64,000 nt of DNA from Podospora pseudoanserina (GCF_035222485.1 NC_085920.1:4030001-4094000), one strand, 5' to 3'. Counted from the first letter of the stretch, positions 35,006 through 47,312 are shown. The notes: generated from the sequence alone by a model not told the origin. A program made the numbers and translations.

Positions 35006-36888
35006 TTAATCCTCCCTCCTAACCTGCAAATGCTTATCCGGGGATTTCGACACGGGCCTACTAACGACCTCTGCGCCGTCCGCGGTAAACAACACCCCGT
35101 TGTCGTGATCGTCAAGACTTTCCCTCCGCAACAAACCCGCGGCTTCACCCCTGCGAAGGAGATCATCATCACCATCCTCCTCCTCGTCGCTGCCGCTCGA
35201 GGGACCATCAGTGGTGTGCTCTTCCAACAGATGCTCCTGCCCCTTATGCACACCTTCCTGCGCTTCCCGTCTCATCTTGGAGATTTTAATGTAATTGTAC
35301 GCTCCTATTGCGACGAGGGTTACAGTCAGGCCGATGATGTTGACAAATGTCATGCGATCGCCAAAAACAATCGCAGCCGCCGAGATGGTGACTGCCTCTT
35401 TGAATATCCCCGCGATGGACAAGGTGACGACGCTGGTGCGTTGTAGGAGGGCAAACTCGGCGGCTGTCATGAAAAAGGCGATCATGCCGGGGAATAGGAG
35501 GATCAATGGCGCCATGAGGGTGCCGCGTTCTTCTGCTATGGCGGAGAGGCCTTTGATGAGGCCGGAGACACCCTCGACGGGGAAGGCGATGGTCAACAGG
35601 GAGACGAACATTACTGGAGCGAGGAAGAAGATGGAGCTGAAGGGGTTGGAGGTGGCGGGGTTGCGGAGGAGGAGGATTTGGGTTAGGGCCCAACGGAAGC
35701 CGCTGAAGAAGGCGGCCGAGATGACGAGGAGGAAGCCGGGGAGGTTGAAGGAGACTTCGCCCGCTACCATCATTACTACGCCGAGGGTCATGGTGGCGAT
35801 GATGGCTGTTAGGCGCCAGGTGGGGGATTCGAGGCGGAAGAGGAAGGCGAAGAGGAGGACGAAGGCTAGGGAGGAGGATTTACACATTGCTAAAGACACG
35901 GTGAGTTGGGTGACTGGGGGAGTTGGAGAGAAAGGCAGGGGGCTTACTGTAGAAGGTGAGGGTGATGAATTGCAACGAGGTGTTCCCTAATCCTATGTCG
36001 AGACCTGTTGCTAGACCGCAGGGGCCGATGCGGGTGAGGTAGAATAATGGTGACATTAGGGGTTTCTTGGATTCTGGCGAGTCCAGCTCGCCTGGATTTG
36101 GAACATGGCCGTTGGTGGGCCGGAAGGATGGGAAGAGATATAGGACGAGGGAGGCTAGGGAAAATTGCACGAGCATGTGCATGGCTGTTGTAAACATAGG
36201 AAATGGGAAGCCGAGCTTGTCGGGAGAGAACATCCATTTGTTGTACTATAAGATACGTCAGTATCTCATGGCAGAGAGAGGCCAAGGATTTTTTGGGGGT
36301 GATGACTTACAAGTGATATCAACAGGGAAAAAAAGTACCATAACCCAATGAGCCCAGCGTTGATTAACAACTCCTTCATCACAAAGCGGTCCGCCTCTTT
36401 TTGTTCTTCTGGCGACACCTTCTCTCGCACTATTCTCTGGTCGAGTAATTGGTTGCGAGTTCTCTTTTTCTTTTTTCTCGTCCGCTCCTTTGCCGTCAAA
36501 CCAGTCTCCTCGTCGTCATGAAGGTCCTCGTCCGACAATTCCACGTCCAACTCGTCCAGCCGTAGAGGTTCTCCCAGACTGCCCTCCTCTGATATTTTTG
36601 GCTCGTCAATGCCATGGCCCCGCGCGTGTGGCGACCGGTGACGATTGTTAGCGACATTGGCGGGATTGATCAAGCTGCTTCGTCGGCGACGGTGCCCTGA
36701 GGGTGCTAGAGAATCCATCTCGATGTCGTCACCAGCCAATCTGGATCCCGTTGCGGGATGTGGGTGCGTGGAGGATGTCCAAGGGCCGGGGACTGGTACA
36801 ACAGCTGCTACCAGTGGTGTAGCGGATAGCGGTGTCGCGTGCCCGGGAGGCGTTGGCTTCTGCTGATCGAGATGTCTCGGGACAGAGA

Positions 36889-36922
<34 letters not shown>

Positions 36923-37000
36923 AGAGGGCGGTTCGGGGACGGGGAGATGGGACGGAGGATGGGCAGGTTCAGTTGATGGGAATAGGGAAGGGAGAGACAT
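35006..37000 (-). CDS. SLC35/TPT-family transporter (SLC35C2/Ymd8-like)
   Basis: Three minus-strand exons (37000-36311, 36245-35948, 35889-35006) give 623 residues. Introns are 65 nt (GTAAGT) and 58 nt (GTAAGC). A long disordered cytosolic N-terminus (about 200 residues) includes a D-T dipeptide repeat (DADTDTDTDTD) from a 6-bp microsatellite. About ten transmembrane segments follow, starting ELLINAGLIGLWYFFSLLIS-LYNKWMF. The block GLATGLDIGLGNTS, LQFITLTFYTMCKSSSLAFV is diagnostic of the SLC35C2 branch of the triose-phosphate/nucleotide-sugar translocator superfamily; later segments include SAAFFSGFRWALTQILL and RTSVVTLSIAGIFKEAVTI. The tail is acidic. The protein is probably a Golgi or ER transporter; its substrate cannot be read from sequence. 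Confidence 0.9.
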
Positions 37001-38490
37001 TGTTCAAACGTCGGAGCCCTCACTGGACTCATCATGGGGTTCAATTCAATCAATTCCAGCGCATTGGTGTTCGCTAAGCTCTGGGCCCGGTGGTCCCTAG
37101 CATCATCAGCCATGGCAGCAAAGATGAGCGGTGGAGCGGTTGGGGCCCCGAGACGTGGCCGGATTGGTCCCAGCGATGGTCCAGCAGCAGCAGGAAACAG
37201 GGGGACCGCCGGCTTTGGGCGAGGTCGCCAGTGGTTGGCTGCATTTGCCAAGCCTACTTGGAACGCGCCGGAGCATTTTGCCTGCCCGCTACCTGGCATT
37301 CAACTGTCTTCCACTGTTAACCCATCCGTGATCGCCTGTTATCTTTGCTTTCCATTTGATGTTTGATGATGTCTCTCTCTGTCTTCCAATGACGTTATCT
37401 GGTCTTCATTTTTGTCCGCCAGGAGAATTACAAGAGTGGAACGGACCGAAACCAAAACGTGGTGACCGGAACACATAGCCGAAGATGTACAACAACCCCA
37501 GAGACAGAGAGTAACACCTACTCAGAACGACGACTGAACCCTGAACTACCTCTACGGCAAATATCATCACTCCCTCAACCATCTCGGTTGACTAACAAGA
37601 TCCTGAGAACAGGCCGTAGGGAGATGGGATGTTGACAAGAGCCAAGCTTCCAGTCCACCTACTGCTTGGATCACGTATGTAATGGTTACTAATAGCCTCG
37701 TGCAGCTTACCATCACGGCCAGGCGACCCCTTTATCCTGCACCGTTCGTTGCTGTGTTGCCGTGGAGCATTTCACATGTACTACTTCGTCTGAACTCTGG
37801 AATCTGTACGGCTTTCCATCTCTGGATGGTGGTCACGAGACAAAGCCAGCATGATGCTTAGCCCGGAAATAACCCCACCATCCACATGCATGTACAGATG
37901 ATTGTACAAGAGCCTGTCTTCTCAACCTTGGGCAGCTGATGGTGACCAGAGATGTATCAGAATATCTTCACGGACCCCTTCGCTTCTGTTCTGCCCATAT
38001 CATCGAAGCCCCAACCTCCAAAAGCCCGCCCATGGTAGCTTCTCTCAGCTTGAGCAATCTGACGGAACTAGGCAGGTGAGAGTACTTTACCTATGCGCTT
38101 CGGGGTCTTTATTCGGCCTCACAGCAAGCTCAAAACTATCGCCATTGGAGGGAGGCAATGGGTGCTGACTCAGTATGCCACCCGAAACACCCGCATCTGC
38201 TGCAAAACGGCCAACACGATAAAAAGGAACGAGTGTTTCCAGAGCTGTAAGCCTTATTCATGATCATGTAACGAATCTAAAAACCTATATATATTTGAGG
38301 TGGTGTTGAAGGTCGCAATATTTTGGGTGTAAGAATTAGATCTTGATTTGATCGTGGGGCAGCTTTCCATCCTGATCTAGAAACTGATCGGCCAAAGTAT
38401 TTGTTGTCGTCATTGTTTGTTTCCCCTCCAAGAGCTAGCTACATATCTGATCAAAGGTACTTTAGCTTTTTGGTTTCTTATTCATCACGC
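37001..38490. promoter_or_regulatory. Divergent promoter region, transporter / GH15 gene
   Basis: 1.5 kb between two divergent starts. A TATA-like tatatatatttga lies near 38285 on the plus strand, 200 bases before the GH15 ATG. No coding segment was recognised. Confidence 0.45.
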
Positions 38491-40721
38491 ATGCCGGCTG
38501 GCTTCAAGTACTATCAGCCAGACCCCACCAATACCGACGCTTTGTCAACGATACCGCCGTTCAAAATGGCGGCATCGTGTTCGACCCAGGGTGCTGGTAG
38601 CCAGATGAGACAACAGGGTGCGGGGTATCTGCCGATTGAGAATTATGGCTTGATTGGAAACATGAGGACATGTGCCCTCGTGGGCATGGATGGCAGTGTT
38701 GATTACATGTGTTGGTGAGTTTGTCTGAATTCGAGATCAGAACATCTGGCTAATTGATATATACAGGCCCGAGTTTGACTCTCCTTCTGTCTTCTGCCGC
38801 CTCTTGGATAAGGATAAGGGGGGTTATTTCAGCATCCATCCAGCTTCCCATCTCAATTGCACCACCAAACAGCAGTACTTGCCTTCTTCCAACATCCTCC
38901 AGACCAGATACATTCACGAAGATGGTGTCGTGGACCTGGTGGACTTCTTCCCTCGACCCAAGAGCTCAAAGGTCATCTTCAAGGGGCCCAAACAATCGGC
39001 CTATCGAGAGATGACCAGCGTTCAAGAAGAGCTCAAGAAATGGCTCGTCCGACGTGTAGAGTGTATCCGCGGCCACCTCGAGCTCGACGTCGAGCTCTTC
39101 CCGGCCTTTGAGTACGCCACCGAACCACACGAGACCACCATCGTCCAAGAAACCAACGTCGCCCACGGTTCAACAAGCAAAACCGTCACCTTCCACAGCA
39201 AAAACGTCAAGCTCCAACTCGACGTCACCATCGACCGGGGTGAAGACAACGACGACAAGTACCCCAGCGTCAAGTTCAAAAAAGTCATGAAAGAAGGCAT
39301 GCTCAGCGAAGGCGTGGTAGCCAGCATCCACGTCCACCCAGGCCAGGCCGTCTCCTTCGTTTTAAGGAACGACCTCCCCAACCACGTAACAGAGGTCATC
39401 TCCCCCGCCGTCCTCGACACCCAACAACACGACACACAATCCTATTGGTACAACTGGATCTCCCAATCCAAATACAAAGGCCGCTGGCGCGAAGTCGTCT
39501 CCCGCTCCCTCATGATCCTGAAGCTCATGACCTACGAACCCACCGGCGCCATCATCGCCGCCCCCACCTTCTCTATCCCCGAAGACATCGGCGGCGTCCG
39601 TAACTGGGACTACAGGTTCTGCTGGGTCAGGGACGCATCCTTCACAATCTACATCCTCCTCCGCCTCGGCTTCACAGAAGAAGCAGACGCCTACATGGAC
39701 TTTATCAACGAGCGCTTCCTCCAATCCCGCGTCTCCGACGGTGGACTTCCCATCATGTTCACCATCCGAGGCGAGACTGACATCCCCGAGCGGGAACTTT
39801 CCCATCTAGACGGGTACAAAGGCTCCAAACCGGTGCGCGTCGGCAACGGCGCGGCGTTTCATCAACAATTCGACATTTATGGCGAACTGATGGACGCCAT
39901 CTACCTCTACAACAAATACGGCAAACCCATCCACTACGACGCCTGGGTGACGGTCCGTCAGCTCTTGGATTACGTCCTGACGATCCTCGACCAGCCAGAC
40001 ATGTCCATCTGGGAGGTCCGCAACAACAAGCAAAACTTCACTTACTCCAAAATCATGCTCTGGGTCGCCTTTGACCGGGGTCTGCGGCTTGCCGAGAAGA
40101 GGAATTTCCCTTGTCCTAATAGGTGGAAGTGGCTGGAGGCAAAGGATAAACTCTATGAGGAAATCATGGAACGGGGCTACAACAAGGAGATGAAGTGTTT
40201 CGTCCAGAGTTATGAGAACAACACCATGCTGGATAGTAGTATACTTATCGCCCCGTTGGTGTTTTTTATTGCGCCGAATGATCCGAGGTTTTTGAATACT
40301 TTGGACAGGATTATGTTGCCGCCGGAGAAGGGGGGGTTGACGAGTACTGGGTTGGTGTATAGGTATGATACGGAATTATCCGAGGATGGTAAGCTCCCCC
40401 TTTGCTGATTTCTTGACAAACAGACCACAAGCTGACACAACTGCTGAAATAGGCGTGGGAGGGAGAGAAGGCGCGTTTAGCATGTGCACGTTCTGGCTGG
40501 TGGAAGCCATGACGCGAGCGTCGGTGTATGAGCCAAAGTATCTGGTCAGGGCGATCAACCTGTTTGAGAACATGCTCAGCTTCTCGAACCATCTGATGAT
40601 GTTCAGTGAAGAAATCAGCAGGAGTGGTGAGCAGTTGGGGAACACACCGCAGGCGTTCTCCCATCTGGCGCTGATCAGTGCGGCGTTTAATTTGGATAGG
40701 GTGTCGGAGTTTAAGCGCTGA
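38491..40721 (+). CDS. GH15 family trehalase/glucoamylase-like glycosidase
   Basis: Three exons (38491-38714, 38767-40388, 40453-40721) encode 704 residues; introns are 52 nt (GTGAGT) and 64 nt (GTAAGC, ends gctgaaatag). No signal peptide is visible, so it is probably intracellular. The N-terminal beta-sandwich domain starts [21 protein letters not shown] and has [14 protein letters not shown]. The (alpha/alpha)6 catalytic domain carries [15 protein letters not shown], the hallmark of GH15 trehalase-like enzymes, plus the C-terminal [15 protein letters not shown] with a probable catalytic Glu. Bacterial members hydrolyse trehalose; fungal ones are mostly untested, so trehalase or another alpha-glucosidase activity is possible. 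The second exon uses many C-ending codons in its first half and G/T-ending codons near the end. Confidence 0.88.
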
Positions 40722-41508
40722 ACGGTGAGGTAGTAGATACTTATGAGGAAATGATGATATGTAAAGTTTTTAGTTTATATGTTTCCGTCTGCATACCTCG
40801 ATTGGTAGCCATTCACCCTCCCCACAAAAAGCGAAAGTGACACTAGCCTATATTATATGGTGAACCACGCCTGAAAGGTGGACGAATAGGCCTTTAACTA
40901 TCTGTAAAGACTTATCAACTATCTTAGAAAGCTTCACAATTATCCTTCGAGGTATGTCTCACAATATAATATGGGTTGATCTACTTTCACTGTGCCAAAT
41001 ATTTGTGGTGAGGGCGCCATTATACATCAATATTACAACACGCTATTTCTGTCGCTACTTTCAGTCCTATCCCTTCCTCAACATTAAACTGGCCCATTCA
41101 ATCAGTGTATCTGCTCCAGCTTCTATTCGTGCTACCTCCAGAACCCCTCCTTTGCGCAAAGTGAAATAGCACCCCCGAGTACCTAGATATCCTCTTGTCT
41201 TCCGCAAATCACCCCCAAAAAAAAAAAAACGCCACTCGCTATGCCTGTATTTTCCCTGCCTGGCCCAGCAACTCAAAAATGGTATCTAAAACAAACGCGC
41301 CGGTACCCATGCTTCTTCTCCTCTTGCTCAATTTGCAAGCCTGAAATCAAACTTCTACCGACCCCAACACGAAAAAGCTCCCATCAGACGAGCAAAATGT
41401 CTCACAATCATTCACTGCCCCCGCCTCCTCCGCTCCACCCTCTCCCTCAGTACTCACACTCTCCCTTCCCAGCGTTGGAGGACTAGAGACAGATTCCTTC
41501 CCAGTCTT
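40722..41508. other. Convergent 3' region, GH15 / TAF3-like
   Basis: 3' ends of two convergent genes, fairly AT-rich, with an A-run near 41217-41230. An 81-codon ATG frame at 41241-41486 shows no family signature and is not called. Confidence 0.5.
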
Positions 41509-42421
41509 CTAAGCCCCCGAGTCATCCATCTCAACCCCATTTCCCACACCACCCATGCCAATCCCAATGTCCAGATCCATATCCACGTCCTCATCCGCAA
41601 GCGAACTAAGCCCCGAACTGCCCGGACGTGAATCTTCCCCGTCGTCATTTATGAGGTTATGGTTCTCCAACGGTGGTGGTGTCGGTCTCTCGGCCGCCTT
41701 TTTTCGTATCTCCTCCCACTCTCTGATGCTTGTCGGGCCTCCTCCCTCAATAGCTACCTCTCCTTGCTCGATTGGTCGGCCTAGAAGTGTGCCAAGAAAT
41801 TTGGTGTCGTCCGCTCCTTTGCTGTGTTTCTTTACAAGGGCTATGCATGAGTTAGCAAGATAAATCTGTAATAAAAAGGAGGCCAGGGCGGAACAAACCG
41901 TCAAGATAATCCTTCGCCTCATCATTTCCATCAAGCGCTATCCTCTGAATCTCCTTGTTGATTGGCCCCATCGCCCAGGCTATAAATGCCTCCACTCCTC
42001 TCATGTCCTCGATTCCGAGGTAGTCTTGCTCCTGTTGGGACTTCTCCGGTAGTAAAGCACCGACTTCTTGAAGCGCCATCCGCACGTCTACTACTGATGG
42101 TGTGGCGACTGAAGGGCTGGTTACGCTTGGTGGTGGGACATAGTCGGAGTAGGGGTTAAGAAATGGGCCGTCTGGCGCGATGAATGTGCCGTTATTGAGC
42201 TCAAAGAGGATTTCGTCCTCGTCTGTGAAGCCATCTAGAGCGTGGCTGTTGAGGGTGGCGTGCTTGGCCGTGAGGAAGCATAGTCGGTCGAGGTAGGCAG
42301 CTGCTAGTTGCGTGACAAAATCCAATACTGAAGGCTTCATTGCGTGGTAACCGGTTGCGCGAAGGATCTGAAGGACTGCTGGCCTCAGGAGGGCCTGGAA
42401 GTAAGCCGGCGTTGGCGCCAT
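41509..42421 (-). CDS. Histone-fold TFIID subunit, TAF3-like
   Basis: Two minus-strand exons (42421-41899, 41840-41509) give 284 residues; the 58-nt intron starts GTTTGT and ends GCATAG. Residues 1-75 form a bromodomain-associated histone fold: YFQALLRPAVLQILRATGYH, AMKPSVLDFVTQLAAAYLDRL and CFLTAKHATLNSHA. A conserved extension follows (VVDVRMALQEVGALLPEK, FIAWAMGPINKEIQRIA, DDTKFLGTLLGR). The C-terminal 80 residues are acidic and disordered. In fungi this layout belongs to TAF3, which pairs with TAF10 in TFIID; TAF8 is the main alternative. No PHD finger is present, as in yeast TAF3. Confidence 0.75.
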
Positions 42422-42760
42422 TCTGAGAGTGCTTGGGATGAGGTTGATGAAACGGGTGATGATTTTTGAATGGTGGTTCGAATTGTGAGCGATGGATGAA
42501 TAAAAATCGCACGCAATTCCCGATTCTGAGTTTTAGTTGACAAAAGTGCCGAGTCGATGAGTTAGGTCAAACAGCTCGACTCCCACGATGTGGGTTGGCG
42601 TGTTCGACTTGGGGGGTCGCAACCAGAACAGCTCCAGTCAACAGCTCTCTGCCATCACCGTCGACCTCCTATCCGATGATCTCCCCAGTCTGAGCTTGCG
42701 CTGCAATTTGACCCCAGCTGGCGCACTCCCTTCCCAACTTCCGCTCTCCTCGTCTCAGCG

Positions 42761-43080
42761 TCAGTAACCTTCGGTGTAGAACGTGATGTCGTAGCTGAAT
42801 CCTGTGAGTGTATCGATCTTTAAACACGCAATTCTGATATGTAATATGATAATAGAGTCGTGAGAGGTACCAATTGCGCGCTGATGAAGATTGTTGATGC
42901 TGATTTGGAGTCGGTGATGTGAGTGAGTGGGAGTCGTGAACTTTCAGGTGAACCGTGCCAGGCGTGTCTGCAGGGGAGCTCACCTGCGGTGGTGGAGCGC
43001 CAGGGTCCACACCTTCGGTGAGAGTGGGGTGGCTCTAGCATTCCCGTTATTTGCACCCTCACCCCCTCCATGGACATCAT
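42761..43080 (-). CDS. Possible spliced 45-residue microprotein
   Basis: Starting from the ATG at 43080, exon 43080-42984 (GTGAGC donor, phase 1) and exon 42801-42761 (ACTCACAG acceptor) join in phase to a 45-residue frame. It begins MMSMEGVRVQITGMLEPP, passes HRRCGPWRSTTA, and ends GFSYDITFYTEGY. The 182-nt intron is longer than usual. I do not recognise a family; the C-terminal half looks more protein-like than chance but the evidence is weak. It could instead be untranslated leader of the TAF3-like gene. Confidence 0.25.
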
Positions 43081-43648
43081 TTTCTACTACACAGTAAGCT
43101 CATGATGAAGATTTGCTGTTCTGCAGCAGGTACTATGAGCATGATATTCTACGAGGAGTGAGGCAACATATGTGTATTATTGTTCCGCCGTGTACCTACA
43201 AAACCCAACGCGACACAGTCTCAGGCCAAGAGTCTATACCAAAGCAGCCTCGAACTGACTGCTGACTTTTCCCTGGAAACTTCACTTCTAGCCACTATGT
43301 AACGAAGCCAGGTAATTCGGACCCAGCTGAATGGTGGATATAGTCGTGCTAGGTAGGTATCTCGGGAAGTATGCAGCCGAATTTCTGCGAGCAACAGACA
43401 GCGGTAACCACCAGTCAGCTCGCTGTAGACACCAACATACGAGACTCGGCTCTATCATTCGAGGTCTCAGGATAGCTTGACTGAAGCCCAAACACCTATA
43501 CCCATAGTACTCATTCCTGAGGTAATATGCTCCCCAAATCGTTGTATACATACAATACATCATATTATACACAAAGGCGCGGACCCCCCATTCGCCCAAC
43601 ACCTCACCACCCCCCAACCCCAAAGCCAAAGCGACCCTACATCACCCT
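43081..43648. other. Intergenic, downstream of mL54
   Basis: 568 bases between the mL54 stop and the putative microprotein start, on the same strand. No gene was recognised. Confidence 0.5.
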
Positions 43649-44352
43649 TTACATGGTCTTGAGGTAGTTGCTCTCCTTGATGTTGGCACGTCTCTCCTTG
43701 CGCATGGCCTTGCGCAGTTCCTGTCTCTTGTCGGCCGCCTCCAACACCTCCTTGAGCTCGCCGGTCGGGGCGGCGGGAAGGTTGATGGTCTGCTTCTGGA
43801 TTGGGATCTTTGGTGCGAGGGCCTCGAGGTCACCGGATGCCATGAGTTTCGCCTCGAGTTGTCGCTGTCTCTTCGCCGCTAATCTACGTTGCTTCTTGGA
43901 TTTGGCTGTGAAAAGGATTGTTGTCAGCAGACGAATACTCCCCTGACCGCACACACACAAGAATGAAACATACAATAAGCATCTCCAGCATCCGCATCAG
44001 CATCATCGCTGCGCTTCTGTCCTACTTCCACGCACTTCCAGAGCCACTCGGGGTACTGATCATCGGGGAGCGCCACAGGATCGGTTTTGCCCTTGAGGTA
44101 GTTGAGGCCGTTGAGAACGGTGCCAGCAGGGCATGACGAGAGACCGGCGGCATTGTCTGTTGTTGGCTCGGTGTTTAAGGGAGTGAGTTCGGGAGCCTCG
44201 GCGGCGGCAGCGGCATTGCGCGCGCGGAGGGTGGTGCTGAAGAAGGCTTGTAGTATCCTCGGTGTCGTCCTCGTCACTGTTTGGGATGTGATTGCTGTGA
44301 ACTGCCTGGAGGTCAGACCAGACGCCTGCCGGAGACAACTTCGACAGATCAT
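43649..44352 (-). CDS. mrpl37: Mitochondrial ribosomal protein mL54 (MRPL37 family)
   Basis: Two minus-strand exons (44352-43974, 43905-43649) give 211 residues; the 68-nt intron starts GTATGT. The N-terminus (MICRSCLRQASGLTSRQF and on to RARNAA) is a basic, Ser/Thr-rich matrix-targeting sequence. The core has SSCPAGTVLNGLNYLKGKTDP and DDQYPEWLWKCVEVG, the signature of the mL54/MRPL37 family (PF08561), followed by a basic C-terminal helix with KSKKQRRLAAKRQRQLEAK and RKAMRKERRANIKESNYLKTM. The protein is a component of the large mitoribosomal subunit. It is followed upstream by another mitochondrial gene on the same strand. Confidence 0.93.
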
Positions 44353-44844
44353 GGTTTTTGAAGAATGTGTCGGCGAACGGGGGACTGCTGTGGTTGGTGG
44401 TGGAATGGGGGAGGGGGCACTTCTTGAAGGCCGCGGGTGGTTTGCGGAGGAGCCAAGCTAAAAATTTCTAGGGAGGCCGAGATGCACAATTGCGCCGTTT
44501 GGTAATTGGATGGATGTCATGTCCAGCTCACGACAAGCGCAACATCTACATTTTAAAATCAACTATTGCGCATGGGCATAAAACATGCAATTGGCATTAA
44601 ACATATTCACGGTGGTTTTAACAGGTCTCCATTGTCTGTATTTACAATATCGAGTCCCCGGCACAGCGACTCAATGGCCAAGGTAAACAGCTGCCATGCT
44701 TGCTCTGCCGTCATGGCTGCTTGTTCCTGCCGAGTCCACCCATCCACCACCACAGCTACCCGGCCGTCCACTTTATAATGCCGTCTATTCACTCCCCAAA
44801 GCTCACATTCACTGTCCTCAAAATCCATGTCGGTCCGTAACCCC
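44353..44844. other. Intergenic, mL54 promoter and NUO-12 3' end
   Basis: 492 bases between two minus-strand genes. A minus-strand ATG frame of about 75 codons continues from the NUO-12 end into this gap (starts MDFEDSECELWGVNRRHY) but has no family signature. Confidence 0.45.
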
Positions 44845-45284
44845 TCATTCCTTGGGAATAATGTTTTGCTGCTCAAACAGGTAACCCTTGGCCCGGGAGT
44901 CCTTGAGAAGCTCGAGATACCGCTCTGCACCATATCATTAGTATATATTCAATGACAAACACCAAAAATTCCGCATAGTTTCTGGCCAGAATCCCCAATC
45001 ACATAGCGTCGATCCTGTCCTTCTGATGCCCTGCCATCTTCCCCAGACCAAGACTAACCTCTGAGACGACCGCACTTCTCCAAGTGGTTGACACCCTCCC
45101 GGTAGTAACATTTGCTCAGCTCCTCCCGCACTAGCCGACCCATCATGACCTGAACCCATTGCTCCCGGATAATGGCATCTTGAGCGGCCTTAAGGCGCTT
45201 GGTGTCCTCGAAATCGACGCCATCGAAGGAGGCGGGGACCTTGGGCTTCTTGGCCAGGAAGGCCTCGGACTCGGGGGTAGGCAT
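44845..45284 (-). CDS. nuo12: Complex I 12-kDa subunit NUO-12 / NDUFB10 homologue
   Basis: Two minus-strand exons (45284-45059, 44924-44845) encode 101 residues; the 134-nt intron starts GTTAGT, has a tactaatg branch and ends GTGCAG. The sequence starts MPTPESEAFLAKKPKVPASF and runs FDGVDFEDTKRLKAAQDAII, REQWVQVMMGRLVREELSKC, YYREGVNHLEKCGRLRERY and ends QQNIIPKE. This matches my memory of the Neurospora 12.3-kDa complex I accessory subunit, the NDUFB10 (PDSW) counterpart, with its paired cysteines (here 11 residues apart). It lies in the peripheral membrane arm facing the intermembrane space. The gene is divergent from the nucleolin-like gene. Confidence 0.9.
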
Positions 45285-45799
45285 GATTCTGGAGGAAAGG
45301 CCTGCGAATTTGGGATATTCGGGGCCTGACTATCGGTTTGTTGCGGCGGGTGGACAGCAGGGTTCGGTGCAGCAGTCCAGCGACGGAGATGCTTCACTTC
45401 GAGAGTGGGATGCCGAACTCACAACGCCATAGCCAGCTGCCCACCTACCGCAGGTGGTCCGAGCTCCCAAGCTTGCTGTGCGCTCTGCCATATTCTGCCT
45501 GATTTTGCAGGCGGCAAATTGGACGCAACACTGCCAAGGCCAATTCCGTGCACAAAACCCATTGCAGCCAACTAGCGTGCTTCACCGCCCGCGTTGCCCC
45601 GCTAAAAAGTACAAGATAAGATTTTTTTCTGCTTATCGAGCCTCGCGAGCGCAAGCTTTTGCGACTGCCCTCTTATAAATTTCTTCCCTCCTTCCCCCAA
45701 CCTCCCACCAAACTTTTTCTATCTGCATCCTCTCACCTTCGCCCATCTCAGGAAAAGCATCTTTCAGCCTTTTCCACTTCAATCTCTATCACATTCACA
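45285..45799. promoter_or_regulatory. Bidirectional promoter, nuo12 / gar2
   Basis: 515 bases between divergent starts. The last 120 bases before the gar2 ATG are pyrimidine-rich with repeated ctttc and cctc blocks, typical of highly expressed fungal genes. Confidence 0.5.
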
Positions 45800-47312
45800 A
45801 TGGGCAAGACCAAGGAAGCCAAGGGCAGCAAGGCCACCAAGGCCGCTGCTAAGCCCGCCGCCTCTCCCGTCGTCAAGAAGGTCGAGAAGGTCGTCAAGTC
45901 CGCCAAGGAGGTCGCTAAGAAGGCCGTCGGGTCCAAGGAGAAGGCCACCGACAAGAAGTCCAAGAAGAAGGTCGAGTCCGAGTCTGAGTCCAGCGAGTCT
46001 GAGTCTGAGTCCGACTCCGAGTCTGAGGCCAGCTCCTCCAGCTCCGAGGAGGAGTCCAACTCTGATGAGGAGATGGTCGATGCTCCCGTCACCAACGGCA
46101 AGGCTAAGGCTGCCGCCGCCAAGGAGAGCTCCGACTCTTCCGACTCTGACTCTTCCGACTCCGACTCCGAGTCTGAGGAGGAGGAGAAGCCCAAGGCTGC
46201 CGTGAACGGCAAGGCCGCCAAGGCTGAGAAGAAGGCCGAGTCCGGCTCTGACTCCGTAAGTCACCACTACCTGACCATCATGGCTGTCCATGCATCATGC
46301 TGACCGATTCTTGACAGTCTGAGGAGGATTCCGACGACTCCGGCTCTGACTCTGACTCTTCTGAGGAGGAGGAGGAGTCTTCCGAGGAGGCTTCTTCCGA
46401 GTCTACCGAGGAGAAGGCTGAGCCCTCCAAGAAGAGAAAGGCTGAGGAGGAGGCTGAGGAGCCCGAGGCCAAGAAGAACAAGGCTGTTGAAGACAGCGAG
46501 GAGAAGAGCGCCACCCTCTGGTGCGGCAACCTCGGCTGGGGCATTGATGACAACATCCTCTACGAGGAGTTCAAGGACTTCGAGGGTCTCACCGGTGCCC
46601 GTGTCGTCTCCGACAAGGAGAGCGGCCGGTCCCGTGGCTTCGGCTACATCGACTTCGACACCCACGAGAATGCCGAGAAGGCTTTCAACGCCAAGAACGG
46701 CGGCGATCTACAGGGCCGTGAGATGCGTCTTGACTTTGCTGCCAAGCCCGCTGCCGCTCCCCAGGACCGCGCTGCCGCCCGTGCCAGCAAACATGGTGAT
46801 GTCGTCAGCCCCCCCAGCGACACCCTTTTCGTCGGCAACCTCCCCTTCAGCGCCGATGAGGATGGTGTCTCTGCCTTCTTCAACGAGGTCGCCAAGGTTC
46901 AGAGCCTCCGCATCCCCACTGACATGTAAGTTGCTACCTGCCTCACTCCTTTCTCTCTGTGCTCATGCATGCTGACAACATCTACAGGGAGAGTGGCCGT
47001 CCCAAGGGCTTCGCCTATGTCTCTTTCTACTCCATCGATGATGCCAAGAACGCTTTCGAGCAGCTCAACGGCGCTGACATCGACGGCAGACCAGTTCGTC
47101 TTGACTTCGCCAAGCCCCGTGACAACAACGGTGGCGGCGGTGGTGGTCGCGGTGGTGGCCGTGGCGGTTTCGGTGGCCGTGGTGGCGGCCGTGGCGGCGG
47201 CCGTGGCAGCTTCGGTGGTGGACGTGGTGGTGGTCGTGGTGGTGGCCGCGGCGGCTTCGGTGGCGGTCGCGGTGGTGGCAGCGGCTTCCAGGGCAAGAAG
47301 GTCACCTTCTAG
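45800..47312 (+). CDS. gar2: Nucleolin-like Gar2/Nsr1 protein
   Basis: Three exons (45800-46255, 46318-46925, 46988-47312) give 462 residues; introns of 62 nt each start GTAAGT. The layout is that of nucleolin: a Lys/Ala-rich start; alternating acidic Ser stretches (SESESSESESESDSE, casein-kinase-2-like sites) and basic linkers; two RRMs (TLWCGNLGWGIDDNIL with RGFGYIDF; TLFVGNLPFSADEDGV with KGFAYVSF); then an RGG/FGG tail ending QGKKVTF. S. pombe Gar2 and yeast Nsr1 act in the nucleolus in 18S rRNA maturation and small-subunit assembly. Codon use is strongly C-ending, consistent with high expression. After the TAG stop the same frame stays open for 23 codons (47313-47381) and ends in a near copy of the C-terminus; see findings. 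Confidence 0.95.
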
